Assembly (NCBI GenBank): GCA_051061015.1
Contig: JBPFEG010000076.1
Coordinates: 1-64,000, forward strand
DNA: 64,000 bases
Reading direction: 5' to 3'
From: Methylomicrobium sp051061015
Lineage (GTDB): Bacteria > Pseudomonadota > Gammaproteobacteria > Methylococcales > Methylomonadaceae
The translations under genes and the position numbers were made by a program. Below, one piece after another: positions 55,436 to 63,208 of this stretch. The notes below the pieces were generated by a model. That model made no database searches, was not told the origin of the DNA, and saw only the letters and a program-made list of their open reading frames with translations. Each line of letters opens with the position of its first letter. Positions within the stretch are counted from its first letter, which is position 1.

Positions 55436-57181
55436 TCAGGTTTCCGTTGTAACTCTTAGCACTTCTTCCAGGGTTGTGACGCCGTGCACGACCTTGTCAA
55501 GGCCATCTTCATACATCGTCCGCATCCCTTCATCGATCGCCAGTTTCTGGATCTCGCCCGCTTCCTCGTGCGCCATGATCAATTTGCGGATCGGATCGGT
55601 CATCGGCAAAAACTCGATGATCGCCATCCGTCCCCGGTAGCCCAGGCCACCGCAAGACGAGCAGCCGACCGCTTTGAATAACTTAATATCGCCTTCCGGC
55701 TGATAACGGCGAAGGTTCAGTTCTGCGACCAGTTCAGGCAGCGCTGGCTGTTCCTGTTTACATTGCGGGCAGAGCTTTCTGACCAGTCGCTGCGCCAGAA
55801 TACCGTTTACGGTTGAACTCAACAGATATTCTTCCAGGCCCATGTCCAGAAGGCGAGTAATACCGCCGGCCGCATCGTTCGTATGCAGCGTCGACAAGAC
55901 CAAATGTCCGGTCAGCGCCGATTGCACCGCGATTTTGGCGGTCTCGAGATCGCGCATTTCGCCGATCATGATTACGTCCGGGTCCTGCCGGACGATCGAC
56001 CGCAGCGCCGACGCAAAGGTCAGGCCGATCTGCGGTTTAGCCTGGATCTGGTTGACGCCCTCGAGCTGATATTCGACCGGATCTTCGACCGTGATGATCT
56101 TGCGCTCAGAGGTGTTCAATAATTTCAGGGCCGCGTACAGCGATGTCGATTTACCGCTACCCGTCGGCCCGGTGATCAGAATGATCCCGTGCGGCTGCGC
56201 CAGTACCTCGAGGAATTGCTCGGAATGCCGGCCCGAAAAGCCGAGCGCCGCGAAATCGAACACCATGTTTTCCTTGTCCAGCAAACGGATCACCACGCTT
56301 TCGCCGTACATCGTCGGAATGGTGGAAACCCGCAAATCGAGTTCCTTGCCGAGCATTTGTACCTTGATCCGGCCATCCTGGGGCAGACGACGTTCGGCAA
56401 TGTTCAGCTTCGCCATGATCTTGATCCGTGAAATCACCGCCGCAGTCGATTTGACCGGCGGCGAATGGATATCCTGCAGCACGCCGTCGATGCGCAATCT
56501 GACCTTTAATGCGTGCTCGAACGGTTCGATATGAATATCGGAGGCCTTCGTTTCGATCGCGCGTTGCATGATCAGATTCACCATCTTGATCACCGGCGCC
56601 TCGCTGGCCAAATCCTTCAAATGCTCCAGATCTTCCTCGCCGACTTCATCAACGGTCATATCATCAACGATTCGGTCCATTTGCGACCGTCCTTCGCCGT
56701 ATTGCACCTCCAGCGCCGCATCGATTTCCGACAGCAACCCTACCTTCGCAAAAACCCGTTTGCCTGTCGCCAGTTTCAACGCATCGATCACGAACCGATC
56801 TTCCGGATCCATCATCGTTACCTGAATTTCATCATCGCTACTAGCCACCCCTATTACATGATAGTTTTTCAAAAACCGCAGTGACACGGTGTCCGGCAAC
56901 GGTGTCTCCAGCGGATATTCGCCGGATAAGGTTTTTTCGAAATGCCCCGCTTCGACAAACGCATCAGCCACGTCGTGTTCGGAACATAAGCCCAGCTTGA
57001 CCAACAATAGGGGTAAACTTTCAGTCACAGAAGACTTCTGCATCCGCTCGACTTTTTTTAATTCGTTCACGGACAGCTTGTTTCTATCCAGGAGAATGTT
57101 AAGGAAAGATTGATAAGGTTTCGCGGCATTTTCCATTACGATTTCCATGCTGCATCCCTCGGCGATGTGATGAAGTTGCAA
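55436..57181 (-). CDS. gspE: Type II secretion ATPase GspE
   Basis: Cytoplasmic hexameric ATPase of 581 residues that drives pseudopilus assembly. N1 and N2 domains occupy residues 1-200. The catalytic part shows IDGVLQDIHSPP, the Walker A GPTGSGKSTSLYAAL, the Asp box TVEDPVEYQLEGVNQIQ, Walker B VIMIGEMRDLETA and the His box LVLSTLHTNDAA. The zinc-binding tetracysteine region is CPQCKQEQ with CSSCGGLGYRGRMAI. It opens the operon. Confidence 0.97.
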   Translation of the reverse strand: MQLHHIAEGCSMEIVMENAAKPYQSFLNILLDRNKLSVNELKKVERMQKSSVTESLPLLLVKLGLCSEHDVADAFVEAGHFEKTLSGEYPLETPLPDTVSLRFLKNYHVIGVASSDDEIQVTMMDPEDRFVIDALKLATGKRVFAKVGLLSEIDAALEVQYGEGRSQMDRIVDDMTVDEVGEEDLEHLKDLASEAPVIKMVNLIMQRAIETKASDIHIEPFEHALKVRLRIDGVLQDIHSPPVKSTAAVISRIKIMAKLNIAERRLPQDGRIKVQMLGKELDLRVSTIPTMYGESVVIRLLDKENMVFDFAALGFSGRHSEQFLEVLAQPHGIILITGPTGSGKSTSLYAALKLLNTSERKIITVEDPVEYQLEGVNQIQAKPQIGLTFASALRSIVRQDPDVIMIGEMRDLETAKIAVQSALTGHLVLSTLHTNDAAGGITRLLDMGLEEYLLSSTVNGILAQRLVRKLCPQCKQEQPALPELVAELNLRRYQPEGDIKLFKAVGCSSCGGLGYRGRMAIIEFLPMTDPIRKLIMAHEEAGEIQKLAIDEGMRTMYEDGLDKVVHGVTTLEEVLRVTTET

Positions 57182-57254
57182 AATTGAATTGTTCGGATCG
57201 ATAAGATCACGGATGAATAAGAGAAAATGAAAACGATGTCGATTACTCCAACCC

Positions 57255-58628
57255 TTATGAGGATTTACCTTGGCTAGACATGAAATGTAAATGGTATTTA
57301 TCGATCAGACTATACAGCGTGACGCGAGAAACGTTCAAAATCTTTGCTGCCTTGGTAATATTGTAATTAGCATAGCGCATTGCCGAAATAATTGCATCCT
57401 GATCGGCCTCGGCTCGGTGGTCTTCGAGCGTAGTTAAATAACGTTTGCGGTTGCGCCGTTCCAGACCCAAATCCTCCGGCGTCAGCCACTGGTTTTCCGA
57501 GAGCAGCCCCGCCTGATCGATACAACTTTTCAATTCGCGCACATTTCCCGGCCAGTCATATTGCCTCATCACCTTGCACGCCTTCTCGCCGAATCCTCTG
57601 ATTCTGGGGTTTTTTATTTCGCTGTTCTTCAAAAAATACTCGGCCAGCAGCATGATGTCGTCGTCACGGTCCCTTAGGGGCGGGATTTCCAGACGCACAA
57701 CCCGAAGATTGAAAAACAAATCGGCCCGAAACTCACCCTCCCGAACCTCCCTGCTCAAGTCGGATTCGTTCGCAACAACCAAGCGCACATCGACAGGAAT
57801 GTCCTCGGTTCCGCCTACCCGTCTAAATGTCCGGTCTTTGATCAGGGATAGGATATCAAACTGCCTTTCCCACGATAACTGACCTACACCGTTCAGGAAC
57901 AGGATGCCCCCCTGAGCCAATTCCACAAGCCCTGGCATGACTTTCTGCCTGTTTTTTTCATTTTTTTCTGCACCGAAAAGCATCGTTTGACCAGCTGCTC
58001 CCGATAAAGTTTCACATGCGACACGTATAAAAGGCCGAGAGGCGCGTATCGACTTATGGTGAATCGTCTCGGCCACCAAATCTTTGCCCGATCCTGACTC
58101 GCCGGTAATCATCACGGCACTTTCCTGACCGGAAATCTTGTCTATCTGTCTGAACAGCTTCTGCATCACCAAACTTCGGCCGATCAGACCGAGACCGCCA
58201 GGCAGAGCATTTGCCGGAATACCGGCTTTGGCCTGGCTGTTTACCTTGCTCAATCCATACGCATGACCCAAGGCGTGTAACAACCGGTCATTTTCGACAG
58301 GTAAGGTATGAAAATCATAGGCATGCTCCCTTATCAACCTGGCTTCGGAGGTGTCCATGCTGACGTCCGGACGGCAGTTTGGCGGAATGATCACAATCCA
58401 ATGAATATCTGTACGGTAACCGAGGACTTTTTCCAACTTATCAAGATAAACCGGATCGTGCGGTGTTCCGATCAACGCCAGCCCCACCCAAAAACCGACC
58501 TGCTCGATCAAGGCAAGTGCATGAGCAACGCTTTGGGCATACCACACCTCCCACCCATCGGCTTGCACCGCGTTCCTAATGGTATCATCAGATCCATCCT
58601 GCTTGATAAACAAGACTTTTCTTTTCAT
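57255..58628 (-). CDS. VpsR-like AAA+ transcriptional regulator lacking sigma-54 motifs
   Basis: A 457-residue bacterial enhancer-binding-type protein. The N-terminal CheY-like domain lacks an obvious phospho-acceptor Asp. The AAA+ domain has Walker A GESGSGKD (176-183). The GAFTGA loop is replaced by GAEKNEKNRQK (about 219-229), and Walker B is GILFLNGVGQ, with NG where DE is expected (246-247). FNLRVVRLEIPPLRDRDDDI and WPGNVRELKSC are intact. The C-terminal Fis-type helix-turn-helix is NYNITKAAKILNVSRVTLY. Loss of GAFTGA means it cannot activate sigma-54. This resembles Vibrio VpsR, a c-di-GMP-binding activator of sigma-70 promoters. It lies 74 bp before gspE on the same strand and could control secretion. 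Confidence 0.82.
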   Translation of the reverse strand: MKRKVLFIKQDGSDDTIRNAVQADGWEVWYAQSVAHALALIEQVGFWVGLALIGTPHDPVYLDKLEKVLGYRTDIHWIVIIPPNCRPDVSMDTSEARLIREHAYDFHTLPVENDRLLHALGHAYGLSKVNSQAKAGIPANALPGGLGLIGRSLVMQKLFRQIDKISGQESAVMITGESGSGKDLVAETIHHKSIRASRPFIRVACETLSGAAGQTMLFGAEKNEKNRQKVMPGLVELAQGGILFLNGVGQLSWERQFDILSLIKDRTFRRVGGTEDIPVDVRLVVANESDLSREVREGEFRADLFFNLRVVRLEIPPLRDRDDDIMLLAEYFLKNSEIKNPRIRGFGEKACKVMRQYDWPGNVRELKSCIDQAGLLSENQWLTPEDLGLERRNRKRYLTTLEDHRAEADQDAIISAMRYANYNITKAAKILNVSRVTLYSLIDKYHLHFMSSQGKSS

Positions 58629-59116
58629 AAGCTATCGATTCCGGATGAAGTGCGGGCATTCAATGCCAAAGCCGTGCGGGCCTCTACGATGCCGAAAAAG
58701 GCGATTTCGATCAAACTTAGGAAATCCCCATACTCTGACCGGACTCGACAATCCGAAATTCAACCTTGGGCTGTTCTGGAAGCGAAGAAGTTTAGCCCGT
58801 TGGGCTTAAGAGTGATGATTATGCTGATCCGTTACGTCATCCACTTGAGACAATCTGTCCAGCGCGGCACTTTTCGTGCAATGCAACGGTTATATTGCCT
58901 CGATTTGACGGGCACTCTTGGGAAAATCAGCTGGAATTAAGCAGTAGCTTGGTGGGCCATACAGAACTTGAACCCAAAATCAACTCGCTGGGTTAAAAAG
59001 AAGAGTAAGGTGGGCCACCAAGCTAAAAAAGATGAAACTCATGTATTGAATTTGTAGAAAGCTACTGTCGGTAACTTAAATGTCACGAATCGTGGTTATT
59101 TTATGAAGAGTGCTGC
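58629..59116. other. Intergenic region upstream of the regulator
   Basis: About 490 bp without a supportable gene. It contains the tRNA-like inverted repeat at 58945-59025 and should hold the regulator's promoter. Confidence 0.4.
58945..59025. repeat. Inverted repeat resembling a tRNA 3' end
   Basis: TAGCTTGGTGGGCCA (58945-58959) and TGGGCCACCAAGCTA (59011-59025) are inverted copies matching at 14 of 15 positions, around a 51-bp spacer. On the minus strand 58977-58950 reads as a T-loop (GTTCAAGTTC, 58973-58964), then CTGT, a seven-base acceptor arm ATGGCCC, A and CCA, with exactly the spacing of tRNA positions 53-76. The T-stem pairs poorly, so this is a decayed fragment or a tRNA-derived repeat, not a gene. 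It may be the scar of an integrated element. Confidence 0.45.
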
Positions 59117-59329
59117 TTAAGCTGTAATTTGTATAATGGCTGTCTTACATTGGCTCCTGGGAATTTCAAGCCCTGATTCTCTCAATTTTTCGACATAACT
59201 TTTAATCGCTTTGCTGAGAGCCTCTTGTACATCTTTTTCGGTTACTCCTTTCACCGAACACACGGGTATATCCGGGCTGTACCCAGTAAAACCATTTCGG
59301 GTGGGTTCGATGATTGCTAAATACATCAT
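59117..59329 (-). CDS. HicB-family antitoxin-like protein (orphan)
   Basis: A 70-residue partial RNase H-like HicB fold: MYLAIIEPTRNGFTGYSPDIPV, then KDVQEALSKAIKSYVEKLRESGLEIPRSQ. HicB antitoxins neutralise the mRNA interferase HicA. I see no hicA gene on either side, and no C-terminal DNA-binding domain, so this is a solitary short HicB. It lies beside the tRNA-like repeat in a small AT-rich islet. Confidence 0.82.
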   Translation of the reverse strand: MMYLAIIEPTRNGFTGYSPDIPVCSVKGVTEKDVQEALSKAIKSYVEKLRESGLEIPRSQCKTAIIQITA

Positions 59330-59630
59330 TTAAAAATATCCATCGTCTGAGTGGTAAGGTAGTGTTTATTTCCTTGCATCAATAAACGTTATTATCCTTT
59401 CAACGTGCCTCCCGGCGGGGATTGATTTTATTAATATGTCAAGACTGTGTAAATCTCGATTAAATGATATTAAGATGATATTAAATAAATAGAATAAATA
59501 TCTATTCTCAAAATAAGCACCAAATTCACGGCGCGCTGCGGGCTTATAAAACGACTTTACTCAAAACAATGAAGCCAGAGTACTCAACATTTTATTTCGA
59601 TTGTACTGAAATGCTTCCGATCCTGGCATT
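59330..59630. other. AT-rich intergenic region between hicB and waaC
   Basis: Roughly 300 bp of markedly AT-rich sequence, with runs such as TTAAATGATATTAAGATG. No gene, repeat or strong terminator is evident. The base composition differs from the flanking core genes. Confidence 0.4.
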
Positions 59631-60632
59631 TTACTTTCCGATAAGCAATTCGGATGCCTGCCGAAGGATTACCTGCTCATCGATCTCACGAATCGAAAAA
59701 TCGTTTTTATTTAATTTATAAGGATTCACCTTCGAAGCAGACTTGACGACGCGATTGATGTCGGTCTGATATACTCGGCTGACCGGCGTCGGGCCGAAGA
59801 TCGTGATCGACGGTCTGTTCAGCGCCCAAGCCATGTGCGTCGGCCCGGTATCATTGCCGATCAGCAGATCGGCGCGGGCAATCAAGGCTTTTAAGTTATT
59901 CAAGTCAAGCTTCGGCATCATTTTAATATAATCCGATTGTGCCGCCATCCATTCGGCCCGCGCTTTCTCCTGATCGCTGCCCCAGACCACCAGACAGTTT
60001 TGCTTGATCGCCTCGGCTATTCTCACATAATTTTCGGCCGGATAATTCCGGCTTTCCCAAGTAGAACCGATCACCAGCACGATATTCTTCCGGTCTTTCG
60101 TCAGATAATCGTCAAGGCATGACAACGGGTTCCGGTAAAACAGAAACGGTTTCTTATTCAGAATCTGTTCCCGGCCGATATCGAATCCCAACGACCGCGA
60201 CAGCACCCGCGCATTGCGATCGATCGTATTGGCGTCATAGGCGCAGTTGACCTTTTGAGTATAGAACCAGGACGCGGCTTTTTCGCGGATCGAATCGGCA
60301 GCGAAGCCGGCGATCTTTTTCCCGATCAAGCGGGCGACGATAGCCGATTTGATGAGTCCCTGCGCATCGATAACCAGATCATAATGCCGACCTGCATAGG
60401 CGCGGATTTTAGTGAACTCTGCGAAGAACCGTAGCTTGTCGGTTTTGAGGGCTTTTAAATTCACGGTCAGAATCTCGTTCAGATCGGGATGATCGGCCAG
60501 AACACCAGCAAAACGTTCTTCGGCGATCCAGTCGATCTGGCTGTCGGGAAACCGTTCCTTAATGAATTGCAGCGCGACCATCGCATGCACGATATCGCCG
60601 AGTGCGGAGAGTTTGACGATCGCGATCCGCAT
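59631..60632 (-). CDS. waaC: LPS heptosyltransferase I
   Basis: Family 9 glycosyltransferase of 333 residues that adds the first heptose to Kdo of the lipid A core. Conserved parts are MRIAIVKLSALGDIVHAMVAL, VIDAQGLIKSAIVARLIG, VIGSTWESRNYPAENYV and LLIGNDTGPTHMAWALNRPSITIFGPTPV. It is 7 bp after waaF on the same strand, in a run ilvE-waaF-waaC. Confidence 0.95.
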   Translation of the reverse strand: MRIAIVKLSALGDIVHAMVALQFIKERFPDSQIDWIAEERFAGVLADHPDLNEILTVNLKALKTDKLRFFAEFTKIRAYAGRHYDLVIDAQGLIKSAIVARLIGKKIAGFAADSIREKAASWFYTQKVNCAYDANTIDRNARVLSRSLGFDIGREQILNKKPFLFYRNPLSCLDDYLTKDRKNIVLVIGSTWESRNYPAENYVRIAEAIKQNCLVVWGSDQEKARAEWMAAQSDYIKMMPKLDLNNLKALIARADLLIGNDTGPTHMAWALNRPSITIFGPTPVSRVYQTDINRVVKSASKVNPYKLNKNDFSIREIDEQVILRQASELLIGK

Positions 60633-60639
60633 GCTTCGT

Positions 60640-61713
60640 TTAACCGGGCAATAAAGTCAAAATTTGCGCCGGGCTGACTCCGCTCAGACAGCAGGCATGA
60701 TCCGGATGAGTTTCCGGATACAGGGGACAGGTTCGTTTGAAGCAAGGCGCGCAGTCCAAATGCAGCGAGACGATCTGGGCCTTGGCATGCAAGGGCGGCG
60801 TAAAGCCCGGATCCGATGAGCCATAGATCGCAATCAGCGGTTTATCGAGCGCGGCCGCCAAGTGCATCAGGCCGGAATCGTTACTGACCACCGCGGTCGC
60901 CAGCGACAGCAAATCGACCGCTTCATCGAGTTTCGTGCGCCCGACAAAATTCATGCAGGTTCCGCCGGCCATTTGGTTGATCTCGGCGGCGACCGCCTTA
61001 TCTTTCTCCGACCCGAACAGCCAGACCTGCCAGCCGTCCGCGATTTTCGTCCGGGCCAGTTCAGCAAAATGCCCGGACGGCCAGCGTTTGGCCGGGCCGT
61101 ATTCAGCACCCGGACACAAGGCCAGTATATTGACACCGGTTTCAACCTGGAATTTTTCAACGACCGCCATTTGCCGCGCCGGGTCGAGCGGAATTGCAGG
61201 AATCGGGTAATCGGGAGGCTGAGAGGCGTTTTTCGGCAGCGCCAGCGCGACGAAACGCTGCACGGTCATCGTCAAGGTTTGCTTGTCGAGCCGCCGTGCA
61301 TCGTTCAGAAGCCCCCAGCGGCATTCGCCGATATAGCCGGTACGGCGCGGAATATTCGCAAAAAAAGGTACCAGGGCTGACTTCCAGGAATTGGGCAGCA
61401 CGATTGCCTGCGAATAAGCCTCGCTGCGTAACTGCCGGCCCAGTTTGATCCGCTCCGCCAGCCCGAACTGGCCGTGAGAGAGCGGCATCGCAATCGATCG
61501 GCTCACTTCGGGCATCCTGTCCAATAATGGAAAGGTCCAGGCCGGCGCCAGCACGTCGATTCGGCAAGCCGGATCGACGGATTTCAGCGCGATAAATAGG
61601 CTTTGTGCCATCACCATGTCGCCGACCCAGGACGGGCCGACGACCAGAATCTTATTCGGGATGACGGATTGGGCGTCAGATTTCAATTTTATTTGGCGAC
61701 ATAGCTCAACCAT
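60640..61713 (-). CDS. waaF: LPS heptosyltransferase II
   Basis: Adds the second heptose. Family 9 motifs: ILVVGPSWVGDMVMAQSLFIAL, LALCPGAEYGPAKRWPSGHFAEL, VVSNDSGLMHLAAALDKPLIAIYGSSDP and HLDCAPCFKRTCPLYPETHP. The start is unsure. The ATG at 61713 overlaps the ilvE end by 25 bp and adds an N-terminal extension; a TTG at 61686 gives a protein closer to family length. The ORF boundary here is given at the ATG. Confidence 0.94.
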   Translation of the reverse strand: MVELCRQIKLKSDAQSVIPNKILVVGPSWVGDMVMAQSLFIALKSVDPACRIDVLAPAWTFPLLDRMPEVSRSIAMPLSHGQFGLAERIKLGRQLRSEAYSQAIVLPNSWKSALVPFFANIPRRTGYIGECRWGLLNDARRLDKQTLTMTVQRFVALALPKNASQPPDYPIPAIPLDPARQMAVVEKFQVETGVNILALCPGAEYGPAKRWPSGHFAELARTKIADGWQVWLFGSEKDKAVAAEINQMAGGTCMNFVGRTKLDEAVDLLSLATAVVSNDSGLMHLAAALDKPLIAIYGSSDPGFTPPLHAKAQIVSLHLDCAPCFKRTCPLYPETHPDHACCLSGVSPAQILTLLPG

Positions 61714-62615
61714 TCGACATGGTCATTTCTACGTCCATGGACATAATCGAAATACAAAGATTGCAGCTTCTCGGTGATCGGACCGCGGCTGCCGTTGCCA
61801 ATCTTGCGGCCGTCATATTCGCGGATCGGTGTGACTTCGGCGGCGGAACCGGTGAAGAACGCTTCGTCGGCGATATACACTTCGTCGCGGGTGATCCGTT
61901 TGACGATCACTTCGAGGCCCTGCTCGGCCGCAATCGTCATGATCGTGTCGCGGGTGATCCCCTCCAGTGCGGACGTCGTTTCCGGCGTATAGAGTTTACC
62001 GTTACGGACGACGAACAGATTCTCGCCGCTGCCTTCCGCGCAGTAGCCTTCATGATCGAGCAGCAAGGCTTCGTCATAGCCGGTCGAGATCGCTTCCTGC
62101 AAAGCCAGCAACGAATTGATGTAGTTACCGTTCGCCTTGGCCTTCAACATTGTGCTGTTCACGTGATTGCGCGTATAGGACGAAGTGCGGATCCGGATGC
62201 CTTTTTCCATGTTGTCCGCGCCGAGGTATGCGCCCCAGGTCCAGGCCGCCACCATCACGTGCACCTTCAGATTGTCGGCGCGCAGCCCCATGCCTTCGGA
62301 GCCGTAAAAACACATCGTGCGAATATACGCGCTGTCGAGATTGTTTTTCGCGATCGCTCCGCACTGCGCGTCATTAATGTCGTCCTTGGTGAACGGCATC
62401 GGCATGTTCATGATGTGGGCGGAGCGGAACAGCCGATCGGTGTGCTCTTTCATTTTGAAGATGGCCGTGCCCTTTTCGGCATGATAGGCTCTGAGGCCTT
62501 CGAACACGCCACCGCCGTAATGCAGCGTGTGGGTCAGGACGTGAGTTTTCGCGTCGCGCCAGTCAACCCATTTTCCATCCAGCCATATATAGCCGTCTCT
62601 ATCGTCCATCGTCAT
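61689..62615 (-). CDS. ilvE: Branched-chain amino acid aminotransferase
   Basis: PLP aminotransferase of about 308 residues for Leu, Ile and Val. It shows YIWLDGKWVDWRDAKTHVLTHTLHYGGGVFEGLRAY, the PLP lysine in ANGNYINSLLALQEA with KAKANG (Lys), LLDHEGYCAEGSGENLF and FFTGSAAEVTPI. I set the start at ATG 62615, which has GGAG just upstream; an in-frame codon at 62708 adds 31 unlikely residues. It precedes waaF, the order seen in Pseudomonas. Confidence 0.95.
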   Translation of the reverse strand: MTMDDRDGYIWLDGKWVDWRDAKTHVLTHTLHYGGGVFEGLRAYHAEKGTAIFKMKEHTDRLFRSAHIMNMPMPFTKDDINDAQCGAIAKNNLDSAYIRTMCFYGSEGMGLRADNLKVHVMVAAWTWGAYLGADNMEKGIRIRTSSYTRNHVNSTMLKAKANGNYINSLLALQEAISTGYDEALLLDHEGYCAEGSGENLFVVRNGKLYTPETTSALEGITRDTIMTIAAEQGLEVIVKRITRDEVYIADEAFFTGSAAEVTPIREYDGRKIGNGSRGPITEKLQSLYFDYVHGRRNDHVEWLSYVAK

Positions 62616-62799
62616 TTCCGATACTCCAAAGTGTTCTCGATGATTGTTTACTAGTAAAAATTCGGTCGCAGGGAAAGCGGCGCTGTCTTGATCGCCGCTG
62701 ATTCGCACAAAGCGCGTGCTGGTGGTATGTTTGATCCAAACAGGGGTATCTGCAGCGGCCCGGCGTAAAACCGGAATTGTACTATAAACTCGGCGCCGG

Positions 62800-63208
62800 C
62801 CATACCAGGATTCGGTAAAAGGTTGACGCGACGGGATTTTTGCCCAATGGAAGTGAGATTGGAATTTTGCGGAAAATCGCAGTGACGCTCTTTCCTTGTC
62901 CCATGAACGAACTCAACGGACCTGCAAATTCTTCCACAAAGCTGACGAAATAGTCCGCCAGGATGCCTGGGAGGATAACAGTCCTTTCAGTTGCTGAAAG
63001 GGGTCGACCAACAACAGATTCGCCGGCTCGGAGCCACCGGTAAAACAGTTATGGAGAATTAAGTCGTAAGGGCCTTTCAGATGGCGAATTTAATAGCGCG
63101 CATCGCCGATGATATTTTTCCCGCCGGACTGAACTCGAAGGAACGGCTTGCTGCGTCCGCAACCGCGGAATCGATTTCCAGCATATCGATCTCGATGACG
63201 GCATACGC
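62800..63208 (-). pseudogene. Decayed spermidine-synthase-like gene
   Basis: Directly after the apbE stop, minus-strand translation gives segments of a spermidine-synthase-like methyltransferase in shifting frames. First comes VIEIDMLEIDSAVADAASR. After a frame change in an A5 run comes KNIIGDARY, then an in-frame TAA, then RHLKGPYDLILHNCFTGG and SEPANLLLVDPFQQLKGLL. Further frame changes give YFVSFVEEF and MGQGKSVTAIF. The order of segments matches the C-terminal half of the family, but at least two frameshifts and one stop break it. No intact N-terminal half is present here. This is my own reading, without a database match. Confidence 0.5.

Noticed and set aside
58308..58940. Plus-strand 210-codon frame upstream of the regulator
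   Set aside because: Half of it is antisense to the regulator's N-terminal domain, and the remainder has no motif or start signal.
61719..62654. 311-codon plus-strand frame opposite ilvE
   Set aside because: Antisense to a gene with clear PLP enzyme motifs; composition is typical of a shadow frame.
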